The translations under genes were made by a program, and so were the position numbers. A DNA stretch of 64,000 nt, taken from assembly GCA_013003535.1 (NCBI GenBank), contig JABDIY010000052.1, forward strand, positions 26,173 to 90,172, written 5' to 3'. Position 1 is the stretch's first letter. The number at the start of each line of letters is the position of its first letter. Of this stretch, positions 16,756 through 26,500 are shown in pieces. The stretch is from Acidimicrobiales bacterium (GTDB lineage Bacteria; Actinomycetota; Acidimicrobiia; Acidimicrobiales; SZUA-35). Below the pieces are notes generated by a model that saw nothing but the letters and a program-made list of their open reading frames with translations, was not told where the DNA came from and searched no databases.

Positions 16756-17643
16756 TCAATTGCTCTGATGATCAGCGGCCTCATCGGCGAAAGCGTCCAG
16801 GACTTCGTTGTGCGGGGCGTATGCGTCGATCCGGCCGGCCTTGGTGTTGGAACCGCGGAGGACGGCCAGCGGATCGAGCTGATCGCCGACGTAACCGAGC
16901 GAGAACGCTCCCTGTTGGTAACCCATCATTCTCAAGAGGTCGTCGTCCAGGGTTCGCGCAATTTCCGTGGGGCAGGCCAAGAATTGGTTTTCTTCTTGCC
17001 GGACCCAGCCCACCCCGTAGGTGATGTTCACGCCTTGCCTCGGTCGGGTGCCGGTATTGGCACCGCCGCCGTGAAGGACTTTACCCTCGTAGAACAGGAC
17101 GCTACCGCGTTCCATTTCGGCTTGAATTGGATCAATCTCCGCAGCTGCGGCGTCGGTAAGCCCCGATGAGCCGGGACAGATGTGAGTGGCGCCGTTTTCG
17201 GATGTGAAATCGGTTATGGCCCACATCGTGTTGCACTGGACGTGATAGTGGGGAGGAAATGGGTACAGATCAAACATCATCTGATCTCGATGCAGCTTCT
17301 GCCGTGTTTCCCCCGGTTCGATGGTGATGAGCTGAGTAAGGAGCAGCTGGACGGCCGTGGCATGGCGGAGGAACCGCTCAACCGTGGCAATAGCCAGTGG
17401 ATGCATCACCAACTCCCGTGACGTGGGAGATCGGGCGATGAGCGCCCCGGTTCGCTTGGTGAAGGCACCGTCGTACTGATCCTGCCCGACATCTGAGTTC
17501 CGAACGAATGGCTCGAGTTCGCTGGCCAATCGATCCAGGAGTTGCGGACCAACCACCCGATCGACGATTGCGTAGCCACGATCCGCAAGGTGTTCTGCGA
17601 CCTCCTGCGGGTTGACGGTGGGGGGAAAGTGGTGAAGGGCCAT
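16756..17643 (-). CDS. Phytanoyl-CoA dioxygenase (PhyH) family Fe(II)/2-oxoglutarate oxygenase
   Basis: The 295-residue protein shows the facial triad H118-x-D120 (KLHRDQMMFD) and distal H191 (EGKVLHGGG), with R200 or R202 nine to eleven residues later for 2-oxoglutarate. These are classic PhyH positions. Substrates of the family include acyl-CoAs, ectoine and small natural products. It is the last gene of a minus-strand unit after a cupin and an aldehyde dehydrogenase, 25 bases downstream of the latter. This suggests oxidative breakdown of a small organic substrate through an aldehyde. ATG 17643 is used because the conserved part starts soon after. The frame is open upstream inside the neighbouring gene. 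Confidence 0.85.
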   Translation of the reverse strand: MALHHFPPTVNPQEVAEHLADRGYAIVDRVVGPQLLDRLASELEPFVRNSDVGQDQYDGAFTKRTGALIARSPTSRELVMHPLAIATVERFLRHATAVQLLLTQLITIEPGETRQKLHRDQMMFDLYPFPPHYHVQCNTMWAITDFTSENGATHICPGSSGLTDAAAAEIDPIQAEMERGSVLFYEGKVLHGGGANTGTRPRQGVNITYGVGWVRQEENQFLACPTEIARTLDDDLLRMMGYQQGAFSLGYVGDQLDPLAVLRGSNTKAGRIDAYAPHNEVLDAFADEAADHQSN

Positions 17644-17668
17644 GACGGCGTGGGCGCGAGCCTGGTAG

Positions 17669-19135
17669 CTATCCGTAGGGATTGGGCGTGCCCGGGTTGA
17701 TGTAGACCGAGCGGGTTCGGGTGTGGAAGTCGTGAGCGGTGTCGCCCCGCTCCCGGGGGGCATGCCCGGACGATTGTTTCTCGCCGCCGAAGGGCACCTG
17801 GAGCTCGGACCCAGTGGTAGAGGCGTTGATCTTGATGATCCCGGCCTCGAGCGTGTTGACCGCGCGATCGACTCGCCAGAGATCGGTGGTGAATACCGAT
17901 GCGGATAGACCAAAGTCGGTGTTGTTCGCCATGGCAAATGCCTCATCGTCGGTATCGACTCGAACAACAGTGCTGATCGGACCGAAAACCTCCTCGGTCC
18001 AGATGTCGAGTTGTGGTGAACCGGTAAGGAGCGTGGGGGCGAAGAAACACTCGCTCGTGTCTGGGATTGACGCAGCGGCCACCACCTCGGCCCCCTGGGC
18101 AACCGCCTTGGCCAAAGCTTCGGCCACCTCAGCGCGAGCCCGAGGAGCCACGATGGGGCCGATCGCCACATCCGGGTCGAGACCATCACCGACACTAAGC
18201 GCGCTGACCGCATGAGAAAGCCGGTCGACCAGTTCGTTGTAGACCGATCCAACTGCGATTATCCGGCGGGTCGCCGTGCATTTCTGCCCGGTGGAGCCCA
18301 TGGCGCCGGCGACGATCAAAGGCACTGCAACGTCGAGATCGGCATCATCGAAAACGATCGCAGGGTTGTGTCCACCCAGTTCCAATTGCACTCGACCATT
18401 TCGAGCAGAGACGGTGTCACGAATTCCAAAGCCCACAGGAACCGATCCCGTGAACGTGACACCGTCGACTCGGGGGTCAGCCACCATGGCGCCACCCATC
18501 GACCCGGGGCCGAGAATCAAGTTGAGCACACCGGGCGGTAGACCGGCGTCGTGGAACACGCGTGCTACAGCAACAGAAACCAGCGGTGTGTTGCTGGCGG
18601 TTTTCCATACCACCGAGTTACCTGCCGCGAGGGCAGGCGCAATCTTCCAGACGGGAATCAAGATCGGAAAGTTCCACGGTGTCACCACACCCACGACTCC
18701 GAGAGGTGCTCGCAACGTTCGGATTGTCTCACCGGGCTTGGCGGAGGGATACACCCGTTCGGTGGGCATCTTGATAATGGCGGCCTGGTACCGGCAGGTC
18801 TCAGCCGACAACATAGCCTCACCCCTCATCTCGGCAAGCGTCTTTCCTTCCTCCAGCGTGCCGATCATGGCCAGCTCGTCAGCTCGTTCCTCGAACAGTA
18901 CTGCAGCCTGTTCAAGGATCTCGGCCCGTCGCTTATACCCCAGCGCCCGCCACGGCTTTTGAGCGTCGCAGGCGGCCGATACCCCATCCGCGGCGGTAGA
19001 AGCGTCGCCCACCGGGTGTTCGCCCACGGGCTCGGTGGGACGAGCCGGATTGATACTTGTGCCCATGGCCTTCCCAGCGGAAATCCACTCCCCGCCAATG
19101 AGGTGGGCGCCCGGAGAAATCTCGACTAGCTGCAT
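17669..19135 (-). CDS. NAD(P)+-dependent aldehyde dehydrogenase
   Basis: About 488 residues. Motifs include TPWNFPILIPVWKIAPALAA, the glycine loop FTGSVPVG, the general base Glu in LELGGHNP and the catalytic Cys in GQKCTATRR, then EEVFGPI near the C-terminus. This is a complete ALDH superfamily enzyme, close in style to 2,5-dioxovalerate (alpha-ketoglutarate semialdehyde) and glycine-betaine/semialdehyde dehydrogenases. The exact aldehyde is not readable. The start is ATG 19135; GTG 19144 is equally possible, and neither has a clear Shine-Dalgarno. It lies between a cupin gene and a PhyH oxygenase gene in one apparent operon. Confidence 0.92.
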   Translation of the reverse strand: MQLVEISPGAHLIGGEWISAGKAMGTSINPARPTEPVGEHPVGDASTAADGVSAACDAQKPWRALGYKRRAEILEQAAVLFEERADELAMIGTLEEGKTLAEMRGEAMLSAETCRYQAAIIKMPTERVYPSAKPGETIRTLRAPLGVVGVVTPWNFPILIPVWKIAPALAAGNSVVWKTASNTPLVSVAVARVFHDAGLPPGVLNLILGPGSMGGAMVADPRVDGVTFTGSVPVGFGIRDTVSARNGRVQLELGGHNPAIVFDDADLDVAVPLIVAGAMGSTGQKCTATRRIIAVGSVYNELVDRLSHAVSALSVGDGLDPDVAIGPIVAPRARAEVAEALAKAVAQGAEVVAAASIPDTSECFFAPTLLTGSPQLDIWTEEVFGPISTVVRVDTDDEAFAMANNTDFGLSASVFTTDLWRVDRAVNTLEAGIIKINASTTGSELQVPFGGEKQSSGHAPRERGDTAHDFHTRTRSVYINPGTPNPYG

Positions 19136-19189
19136 GGTGCCCACACTACGGCAAAGTGAGCGGCCTCCATGAAGAGGCGGTACCGAGGC

Positions 19190-19573
19190 TCAACCACGCT
19201 TACGTTGCGTCAGCCCGAGGCGTTCCAACGTTTCAGTTTCGAAGTCGAACTGAATAAGCACGACCTCCTCATCACCTTCAACCCAGGAGTCGTGACCTGC
19301 ATCCACGGCGATGATCGCAGGAGCTTGATAGTCAAAGGTGTCCCCGTCGGCGTAGGTTCCAGCGAAGCGACCCCGGGCGAGGAATCCCACGTGAGCATGC
19401 TCGCAGAACTCGGTGCCGACGATCGGTTTGACGCCTTTCGACCATCGGCTTCCAACTGGGAGAATCATTCGTTTGACTCGAGCGTCGCCAACTGCAAGAG
19501 AATCTATTTTGGCGCCGACAAAATCCTGTGTTTCGATTCCGGCTATTGGTGCGGTTAGCGGATCATGGTCCAT
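19190..19573 (-). CDS. Small cupin-like protein
   Basis: This 127-residue protein has a single all-beta domain. CEHAHVGFLARGRFAGTY and the later PAIIAVDAGHDSWVEGDEEV look like the two cupin motifs, with His residues (C-E-H-A-H and GHDSW) that could bind a metal. It is the first gene of the unit that continues with aldehyde dehydrogenase and PhyH oxygenase, so it may act in the same pathway as an isomerase, a binding protein or a regulator. No precise family is recognised. The ATG at 19573 has only a weak ribosome binding site. Confidence 0.7.
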   Translation of the reverse strand: MDHDPLTAPIAGIETQDFVGAKIDSLAVGDARVKRMILPVGSRWSKGVKPIVGTEFCEHAHVGFLARGRFAGTYADGDTFDYQAPAIIAVDAGHDSWVEGDEEVVLIQFDFETETLERLGLTQRKRG

Positions 19574-19626
19574 AAACGAACAGTAGTCACCAGATGGTTT
19601 TCGCGCTATGGAATGGCGGCAGGCAG

Positions 19627-20055
19627 CTAGGCCTCAACCGCGTCCTCGTGGGTCAGTACCACCTCGAACGTGATGGTCGCATTCAAACTCGCCGCTACCG
19701 AGCAATATTTGTTCGTGGCAAGGTCAACAAACCGCTCCGCCATCTTCTGCGCAAGCCCCGGAGCGTCTATGACGTGTCGAACGCGGATATCGGTGAAGTA
19801 CGCCGGTATTCCATCGGCCCGGTCCCCCTCCAGTTCCAGCCGGTAACTCAGCAGATCCAGGCGGCGCTTCCGGATCATCTCCACCACGTCGAAGGCGGCA
19901 CATGCCCCCAGCGCGTTCAAGAGGACTTCCATGGGGTTCATGCCCGTCTTGGCATGAGCCTCCCCATCGATCATGAGCTGCATACCGTCGGGAGTCACAC
20001 CCAGGAAACGTTTCCCAACAAGATGATGAATCGTTGTGGTCTTGACCTGTGTCAT
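19627..20055 (-). CDS. OsmC/Ohr-family protein
   Basis: The 142-residue protein has the family core GMNPMEVLLNALGACAAFDVVEM, with the conserved Cys in GAC, and the C-terminal NKYCSVAASLNATITFEV with the second Cys. OsmC/Ohr proteins reduce organic hydroperoxides with this Cys pair. The YhfA-like branch has less certain roles. The start at ATG 20055 has GGGAG nine bases upstream. The frame is open further 5', but those residues show no family similarity. It lies 96 bases after the phosphorylase gene on the same strand and may be read through from the glucan operon, but a functional link is not evident. Confidence 0.88.
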   Translation of the reverse strand: MTQVKTTTIHHLVGKRFLGVTPDGMQLMIDGEAHAKTGMNPMEVLLNALGACAAFDVVEMIRKRRLDLLSYRLELEGDRADGIPAYFTDIRVRHVIDAPGLAQKMAERFVDLATNKYCSVAASLNATITFEVVLTHEDAVEA

Positions 20056-20151
20056 CAGTTTTATCTCCCGGTTACCCAAACAAAGAATGGTCAAACCGTC
20101 GTGCTCGGTGGTGGGACGGACACGGTAGCCAAGGATCGAACGCAAAAACTA

Positions 20152-23100
20152 TTACCAGTCGGGCCCAATAGTCCATTCGACTCGCACGATCTCTCCGGTC
20201 CTTTCAAACAGCTCCTTGGACTCGCCGGCGGTGAGCTCCAGACCGTCTCGCTGATGCTGAGTGCCGTGCCGGCTGATGACTTTGACCTCGTCGGCTCCGC
20301 CCCGACTCAAGGTCATCGGCATCGCGCAATAAGTGAATGATGCCGGACCTGAGCGATCCGATTCACCCTCTGCTGGAATGATCTCTGCCGAGTCCAGCAA
20401 GCCGGGTGACAGCGAGATGCGTCCGTCGCTGATCCGCATCCCCAGTTCGCCGAACCGTGTCAGTACCTCTTCCTTTACCTGACCGGTCATGCCGGGCTGC
20501 TGAGCCCCGGCGTGAGCTGGAGTATGGGAGTAGCAGTCGGTTGGAAATGCTCCGAACTCTGCAGGGCCCTTTCGAAACCCGAGTCCCGACCGGATCTGGG
20601 AGTACATCTCGGCAAGACCTCGAACAACGTCTTCTTCCGCATGCTGGGTCCGGGCCGAGAAATAGGTCTCCTGAACAACGAGGAGGAGCTTGGCGACCAT
20701 GTGCCAGTAGACCGAGCCAATGCCTTCGTACCCATACATACTGCCAGAGCGTCCGGTGAACGAACTGTGATGAAACACCTGTTCATAACTCTCGAAAATC
20801 GCGTCCCGTTCAGCCAGGGACAGTGAAGTGCGTTCTAGTTGTGTGGTCAGGACGCCCGCGTTGATGATCTCCGGGCGAAACCGCAACTGGCCATCCGTGT
20901 CGGCGGCGAGGATGCTTCGGAGCGAATCGCGGTCTCGACCGACGAGTTGCAGCAGCGTCGAAGCCGTTTGGGACGGCACGATGTTGCGGTGTAGGAAGGG
21001 CGGCAACTCGACCACCGGGTAGAGAACGAACGAGTTTTGATCCTGGCGATAGAGGTCCGATTCGAACAACGTTTTCGTGAGAGCGAGCGCTTCTTCCGGA
21101 TTGAGCGCACCCGATGAAAGCACCGCCACCTGTCCCTCCAGCATGGTTCCAAGGTGATGAACCCGGGCTGTTTCGTTGTTCGGGAACGACAGCCGGTTGT
21201 AGGAGTGGTACATCCCGTCATTTCGCCGACCAACCTGGATCGACCGCTCCAAGGATGTGATCGCCAGCTCCAGCAGCCGCCGCAGGTCCGCAACCGGTAC
21301 GCCGGTCTTAGAAGGATCAGTTGAAGTTCGGATTCGTCGACGGTGTTCGGTTCCGGCCATGCCGAGGGCGTCGACCATGGCGCGCCGTGCATGGTCATCG
21401 ACGGGCTGGACTGGGAGCGAGAAGCGCTCGAAAACTTCGAGCAGATCCTGGAACCATCCCGCAACCGACGTAGTCATCGCTACGGTCTGATGGCCCCAAT
21501 CGGCCAGCTGTGAGTTGAGAAAGTCCAGGTAGCGGCGAAGGTGATAGAGCGTGACCATGGACAGACCGCCACCAGCCAAGGCGTTGTTGGCGTCATTCCA
21601 CTCCGGGCGTTGGGTATTGAGCCAGATCCCGCCCTCTGGCACGAAGCTCGTGAGCTTGGCCAGCGCCGGTACGAGCAGCTTCTCGAGCAGCCCAACTTGC
21701 ATGAGAGCGCCGTACTCGTCCACGAGAAGCCGACCATCTGAGCCGAGCTTCAGTTCTCGCTGCTCGATCGCTTCGGCTCGGCGCTCGTCAAACGTGATCG
21801 TGTTCTTCGGATTCGCGACCATGGCATCATGGTCTGCAATGAGGTAGGGAACGTCGGCGTACACGAAGACCGGCCGATCCAACCACTTCCCTATCGCCCC
21901 TGGCTCGTGACTCTCCCATGCCTCGAGAAGCCGCAGGAGATAGATGATTTGATGGTCACCCCAGTAGCCGATGTGGCTCCATGGATCGTCAGGGTCGGGA
22001 ACTTCCCAATCGATGCCGTGCCGCGAGATGCGATACGGGTTATGCCCGTCGATCGTGGATGCGTTGACGAACTTCGCCACCACATGCACGTGGTAGACCG
22101 GGAACGAACGCAGCAACGCTTCCCAGTTTTGGAAGATGTCTCGCCAATTGCCCTCATAGGACAGCAACTCATCGCCGTCATCATTTTGGACCTTGATCGA
22201 GAATTTGTTCCAGGGTCGGCTGGGATCGCCATGCCGACGGGAGAAGGTGAGCGGAAGGTACTCCAGGACGAGCCGGATCAAGTCGGCATCGCCAGTTGCC
22301 TGCGCGGCGTGAAGCAGATCGGTTACCGGTGTCCACGAATCGAGCTCGTCAAGCCAGGTATGCCAGCGCTGCGAGACATCATGATTCCGGATATGAACGA
22401 AGTCGGAGAGGTCGGATCTCGGCACCTTATTGCCGTACGGAAAGACGCCTCCCCGCATTGAATTGAAGAGAACGTTTGACAGATGGTGCGCATCGGCGAT
22501 GCCATCAGCGGTTGCTTGGAAGGCATCCGCGCCGGCGAGAAGCCCGCGAAGGCGCTCCGATCCCTTGGTTATGTCCTCCGTGACATGATTGACGGCGTGC
22601 AAATCCGAAACGGATCGGGAAAGGTCGAGCACTTGGGCATGAGTGAGACCGGTGTCTGCCACGAACTGCCACGAACTGGCCCCCGAGGATGGCACGGTGA
22701 TCGGACCACGGAGCAGATATGCGCCGGATCGACCTGTTACCAGTTGCTGGGATTCAGGTACAGGCCCCTCGATCATTGACGACACGTGATGACTGTTCAG
22801 ATCGAGCTCGGCGCCAGTGAAGCCGGCGGACCAAACCGTGGTGGCAGTGAGCGACTCAGCAGGCTCGGCTTGGTCCGTGATGAGCGATTCGAGCGTGTAG
22901 ACCGCCAGCGATCCCCATTGTCCGGTCTCAGAACGTTTGTACGAATCCACAAGGTTCGAACGCGTCTGCTCGGTGTGGGCATCAACACCGGCCGGCATCA
23001 CATCGAGAAAACCATCCAGAACCTCCAGCTCGACCGATTGTTCGTTGCCGTTGGAGATCTCGACTGACCGAACCCAACCGAATCGGCTGGATGGCGCCCA

Positions 23101-23514
23101 TGTAGAACGGAAGCGCAAATCCCATGCGCAGTTGTGCTCTTCGAACACCACTCGATCGCCGAGCACGCTCTTGGCGATGGACCTGGTGCAGTCTGAAGCT
23201 ATGTCCGACGCAAACGGTCGCCACAACTCTCGGCGACCGTCAACGATTCTCGCAATCACCGTCACCGGGCCGGTCACGCCCGCTCGCTGGTGCAGTTTGT
23301 CATCGGTTTCATACGGGAACAGGACGTGATCCGCATCCACGCGTCCGGCTGTCAAAGCACCCGTGCTCGAAACGAACATCCAGAGGTCAGAGTCAGATAC
23401 AACCGTCATCAGGAATGGATGCATCTGCTCCACACCGTCGATGCGGTAATGGTCGATCCCGTCGACACTGCACAGCCCGCCCGTTGGCGCCTTGGCTCTT
23501 TCTTGCTCGCTCAT
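20152..23514 (-). CDS. GH94-clan inverting phosphorylase, probably beta-1,3-glucan phosphorylase (GH149/GH161-like)
   Basis: This 1120-residue protein has no signal peptide, so it is cytoplasmic. The N-terminal ~300 residues are beta-rich. The rest is helical, with aromatic motifs expected for an (alpha/alpha)6 barrel (GYWGDHQIIYLLRLLEAW, NTQRPEWNDANNALAGGG). The WND motif at residues 639-641 matches the place of the catalytic Asp in GH94 phosphorylases. Length and architecture fit GH149 or GH161 beta-1,3-glucan phosphorylases, which release glucose-1-phosphate from laminari-oligosaccharides. That assignment rests on length, the WND motif and context (two GH16 genes and an importer). Cellobiose or other beta-glucan phosphorylase remains possible. 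ATG 23514 has GGAG four bases upstream. It follows the secreted GH16 gene in the same unit. Confidence 0.72.
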   Translation of the reverse strand: MSEQERAKAPTGGLCSVDGIDHYRIDGVEQMHPFLMTVVSDSDLWMFVSSTGALTAGRVDADHVLFPYETDDKLHQRAGVTGPVTVIARIVDGRRELWRPFASDIASDCTRSIAKSVLGDRVVFEEHNCAWDLRFRSTWAPSSRFGWVRSVEISNGNEQSVELEVLDGFLDVMPAGVDAHTEQTRSNLVDSYKRSETGQWGSLAVYTLESLITDQAEPAESLTATTVWSAGFTGAELDLNSHHVSSMIEGPVPESQQLVTGRSGAYLLRGPITVPSSGASSWQFVADTGLTHAQVLDLSRSVSDLHAVNHVTEDITKGSERLRGLLAGADAFQATADGIADAHHLSNVLFNSMRGGVFPYGNKVPRSDLSDFVHIRNHDVSQRWHTWLDELDSWTPVTDLLHAAQATGDADLIRLVLEYLPLTFSRRHGDPSRPWNKFSIKVQNDDGDELLSYEGNWRDIFQNWEALLRSFPVYHVHVVAKFVNASTIDGHNPYRISRHGIDWEVPDPDDPWSHIGYWGDHQIIYLLRLLEAWESHEPGAIGKWLDRPVFVYADVPYLIADHDAMVANPKNTITFDERRAEAIEQRELKLGSDGRLLVDEYGALMQVGLLEKLLVPALAKLTSFVPEGGIWLNTQRPEWNDANNALAGGGLSMVTLYHLRRYLDFLNSQLADWGHQTVAMTTSVAGWFQDLLEVFERFSLPVQPVDDHARRAMVDALGMAGTEHRRRIRTSTDPSKTGVPVADLRRLLELAITSLERSIQVGRRNDGMYHSYNRLSFPNNETARVHHLGTMLEGQVAVLSSGALNPEEALALTKTLFESDLYRQDQNSFVLYPVVELPPFLHRNIVPSQTASTLLQLVGRDRDSLRSILAADTDGQLRFRPEIINAGVLTTQLERTSLSLAERDAIFESYEQVFHHSSFTGRSGSMYGYEGIGSVYWHMVAKLLLVVQETYFSARTQHAEEDVVRGLAEMYSQIRSGLGFRKGPAEFGAFPTDCYSHTPAHAGAQQPGMTGQVKEEVLTRFGELGMRISDGRISLSPGLLDSAEIIPAEGESDRSGPASFTYCAMPMTLSRGGADEVKVISRHGTQHQRDGLELTAGESKELFERTGEIVRVEWTIGPDW

Positions 23515-23536
23515 GGCGCTCCGTATGGGTTTCGTG

Positions 23537-23568
23537 GGGTGCGACCCGGGGACTTCCGGGCCGCACCC
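23537..23568 (-). promoter_or_regulatory. 13-bp hairpin between GH16 and phosphorylase genes
   Basis: On the minus-strand transcript two 13-base arms pair fully (one G-U) around a six-base loop. The hairpin starts 8 bases after the GH16 stop and ends about 20 bases before the phosphorylase start. No U-run follows, so it is not a standard terminator. A processing or stability element that separates the levels of the two messages is plausible. Confidence 0.55.
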
Positions 23569-23575
23569 TTGCGTG

Positions 23576-26500
23576 TTAGGGAATTAGCTCCACGGCTCCA
23601 GCATCGCAGCCGGCACCCTGGGGGCGGGCGACGCCGCGCTGGTCCGTGGCCGAACAAGCTCCAACGGCGGCGTCGATGGCCGGACTACCGGGCAGCAAGG
23701 CGTGCGTCAGTGTGGGCCCGCCATTGTCGGCCAGCACGTCAACCAGTGCCCCACCGGGCCCGACGTCCTGGTCGGTACCGATCAGCGAGCACGAGGGGTC
23801 GGTGTTGACGTTTCCGCCGAGCGAGGTCAGCACGGCGGCGCCGCCGCCCTCGACCTGGCAATTGTAGGTGCCGTTGTCGGCGACGATCGAGTTCCGGATG
23901 GTCACGTTCACCGGTGCACCGAATGTGGCAACCATGATGCCGCCAGCGGTGCCGTCGAGGACGTCGTTGTTGACGATGGTTGACCCGGTGATCGAAGCGA
24001 CGCCATCGGTGAGCCACAAACCACCGCCGTGGAACACTGCGGAGACGTTGCCACTGACCGTCGAGTCGGTGAGTGTGAGGTTGCCGAGCGACCGGACACC
24101 TCCGGCGACGTCGCCCGACGTGTTGCCCGAGATCGTCGATCGCGTGATGTTGACCGTGCTTCCGAAGAAGCCGTAGATCCCACCCGCAGGCTGGTTCACG
24201 CTCACGTTGTCGCTCACCGTCGAGTCGGTCAGGTTCAGCGTGGCTCCCTCGCCGTTGTAGATGCCGCCACCGCCGAGGTCGAACGCCGCCGGGCCGTCGG
24301 CATCCTGGATGTTGTCGCGGACCACCACCCGGTCCAGGTTGAGCGTGCCGCGGTTCAGGATGCCGCCGCCCTGGGGCGCCGCCGCCCCGTCGGCAATGAC
24401 AAGGTCGCTCATGCTGACCGTTGCGTTGGAGCCGATTTGAAACACCCGGGAAGTGTTGCCACCGCTCACCACAATGCCAGGTGCGGCGGAGGCATCGATC
24501 GTGACGCTCCGGTCAGCCACCAGCTGACCCGAGGTGAGCGAGATCGTGTCACCGGCCAGACCGGGGTCGAAGGTGATCGTGCCGCCGTCGGCGATCAGAC
24601 CGAGTGCTTCTCTCAATGAGCCCGGACCAAGGTCGTTGAGTGTGCTCACGACCAGCTCAGTGGGAGGTGGGATCGGAATCAGCTCGACGAGGTCAATACG
24701 GGCCTCGCCGCTGGCGGTGCCATTCGGGAAGCTGAGGCTGTAACCCCACACCTCGTCGAGGTTGAGACCGTCGTTCGGTGCGCCGGCTGGCTGGTCGGCA
24801 CTGCGGGTGAAGGCACTGATCGGGATCGACACTTGCTGCCACCCGGCTGTCGAGTCGGTGAAGGTGGTCTCGAACCGCTCAGCGGTGTCCGGCCCTTGGT
24901 AGACCCGGACATAGTCGATCGCATATTGCTGCGGGTAGACGTTTGTCGGGTCGATGGCACCACCGAAGTTTCCGCCGATGGCGAAGTTGAGCAGCAAGAA
25001 GAACGGCTTTTCGAACACCCACGGACCGGGTACGTCGGCCGGCGTCGCCTGGTGGTACTGGATACCGTCGACGTACCAAGTTATGAGGTCCGGCTCCCAT
25101 TCGACGACGAAGGTGTGGTAGTCGTCTGAGACCGGTTCTCCGAAGTCGTAGATGCCGCCGAAGCTGCCGCCACCGCTGTAGCCGGGGCCGTGGATGGTGC
25201 CGAAGATCTCGTTGGGGAGTCGGCTGACGTACTCCATGAAGTCGATTTCGCCTGCGCCGGGCCACGGGTTGTATGTAATGTCCGTGCCGAGGCTCCAGAA
25301 TGCGGGCCATAGCCCGGGGCCACCGTCAGGCACCTGGAGCCGTGACTCGATCCGCCCATAGGCGAACTCGGCTTTGTTCTGCGTGAGCAGACGGGCTGAT
25401 TCGAACTCGCACGGACCGTAGTAACACTCCTGGGTGCCGTCGGCCTCGTCGAGGGTGATCACGAGGTTGCCGTTGCCATCGGTCGCCGCATTGGCCGGAT
25501 CGTCGGTGTAGTACTGCAATTCCTCGTTGCCCCAACCGTTCTTGCCGTCGGGGGTGGTGTCTCCCAGCTCGTAGGCCCAGTTGGCCGGGTTCGGTGGCGT
25601 ACCGGCCGGCTCGTTGAACTCGTCGGCCCACGCCAGCGTCCAGCCCGACGGGCCGGGGTCCGCAACTCGGTTGTTCTTCAACCCCACGGTGACCTCCTCG
25701 CCGCCACCGGCTCCGTAGTACCAGAAATCGAGAGTTTCGGTTCCGGTCCAGTCCTGATCGATCGGAAAGTCGCGCACGACCGCGGCGTCGGAGCCGCCGG
25801 CCGTGATGGGCTGGCCGTCGAGGGTCGTACCGTTGAAGGAGACCGAATCGCCGCAGGGCACGGCGATGTCCTTGCCCCGAAAGTGGAACACGAGGTCATC
25901 GAGGCCGTCATTGTTGACGTCGTCGACGTGGCGTTGCGCAACGCCGGTCTTCTTGTTGACGTGCATCTCTGTTGCGGTACCGAACGTGACGGTGGTGTGG
26001 TCCACGGAGGTAGCGTCGAAGTCGGGCGTGCTCAAGAGATGCACCGGCACAACGCCGTTACCTGTGGTGCACACGTTGCCTTGCACGGAGATGTCGACGC
26101 TCCGCGGTACAACCGCCACGCCCACGTTCTCGACCGCATCTTGCCCGGGGCGAGCACCGGGGTCAGTGGCCTCAGTCCGGACAGCGTCGAGCGAGGCCGG
26201 CCCCTCGGTGTCCCACAGGAACGCACCCTGTTCGAAGTCGTCGACCAGCTTGGGATCGAACGGATCGTTGTCGTCGATCAGCACCGAACCCTGGAACAGC
26301 GCCCCGCGCTCGACGTCGACCGGGTTGGTGAGCCGAATGACCACTTGCAGATCGCCGGTGAACTTGGTGTCGTCAAAAGTCTCCACAGGGAACGACAACT
26401 CGCTCGGGCCGCCGTTAACGAAGGTCAGCGTGCCGGAGGTGGGGGTGAAGTCCTCGCCGGGTACAGCGTTGGAGCGTTCGGTGGCGTAATCGATGCTGAC

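Noticed and set aside
23537..23568. Intrinsic terminator after the GH16 gene
   Set aside because: The stem is strong but no U-run follows on the transcribed strand and the phosphorylase gene starts about 20 bases later, so read-through is more likely.
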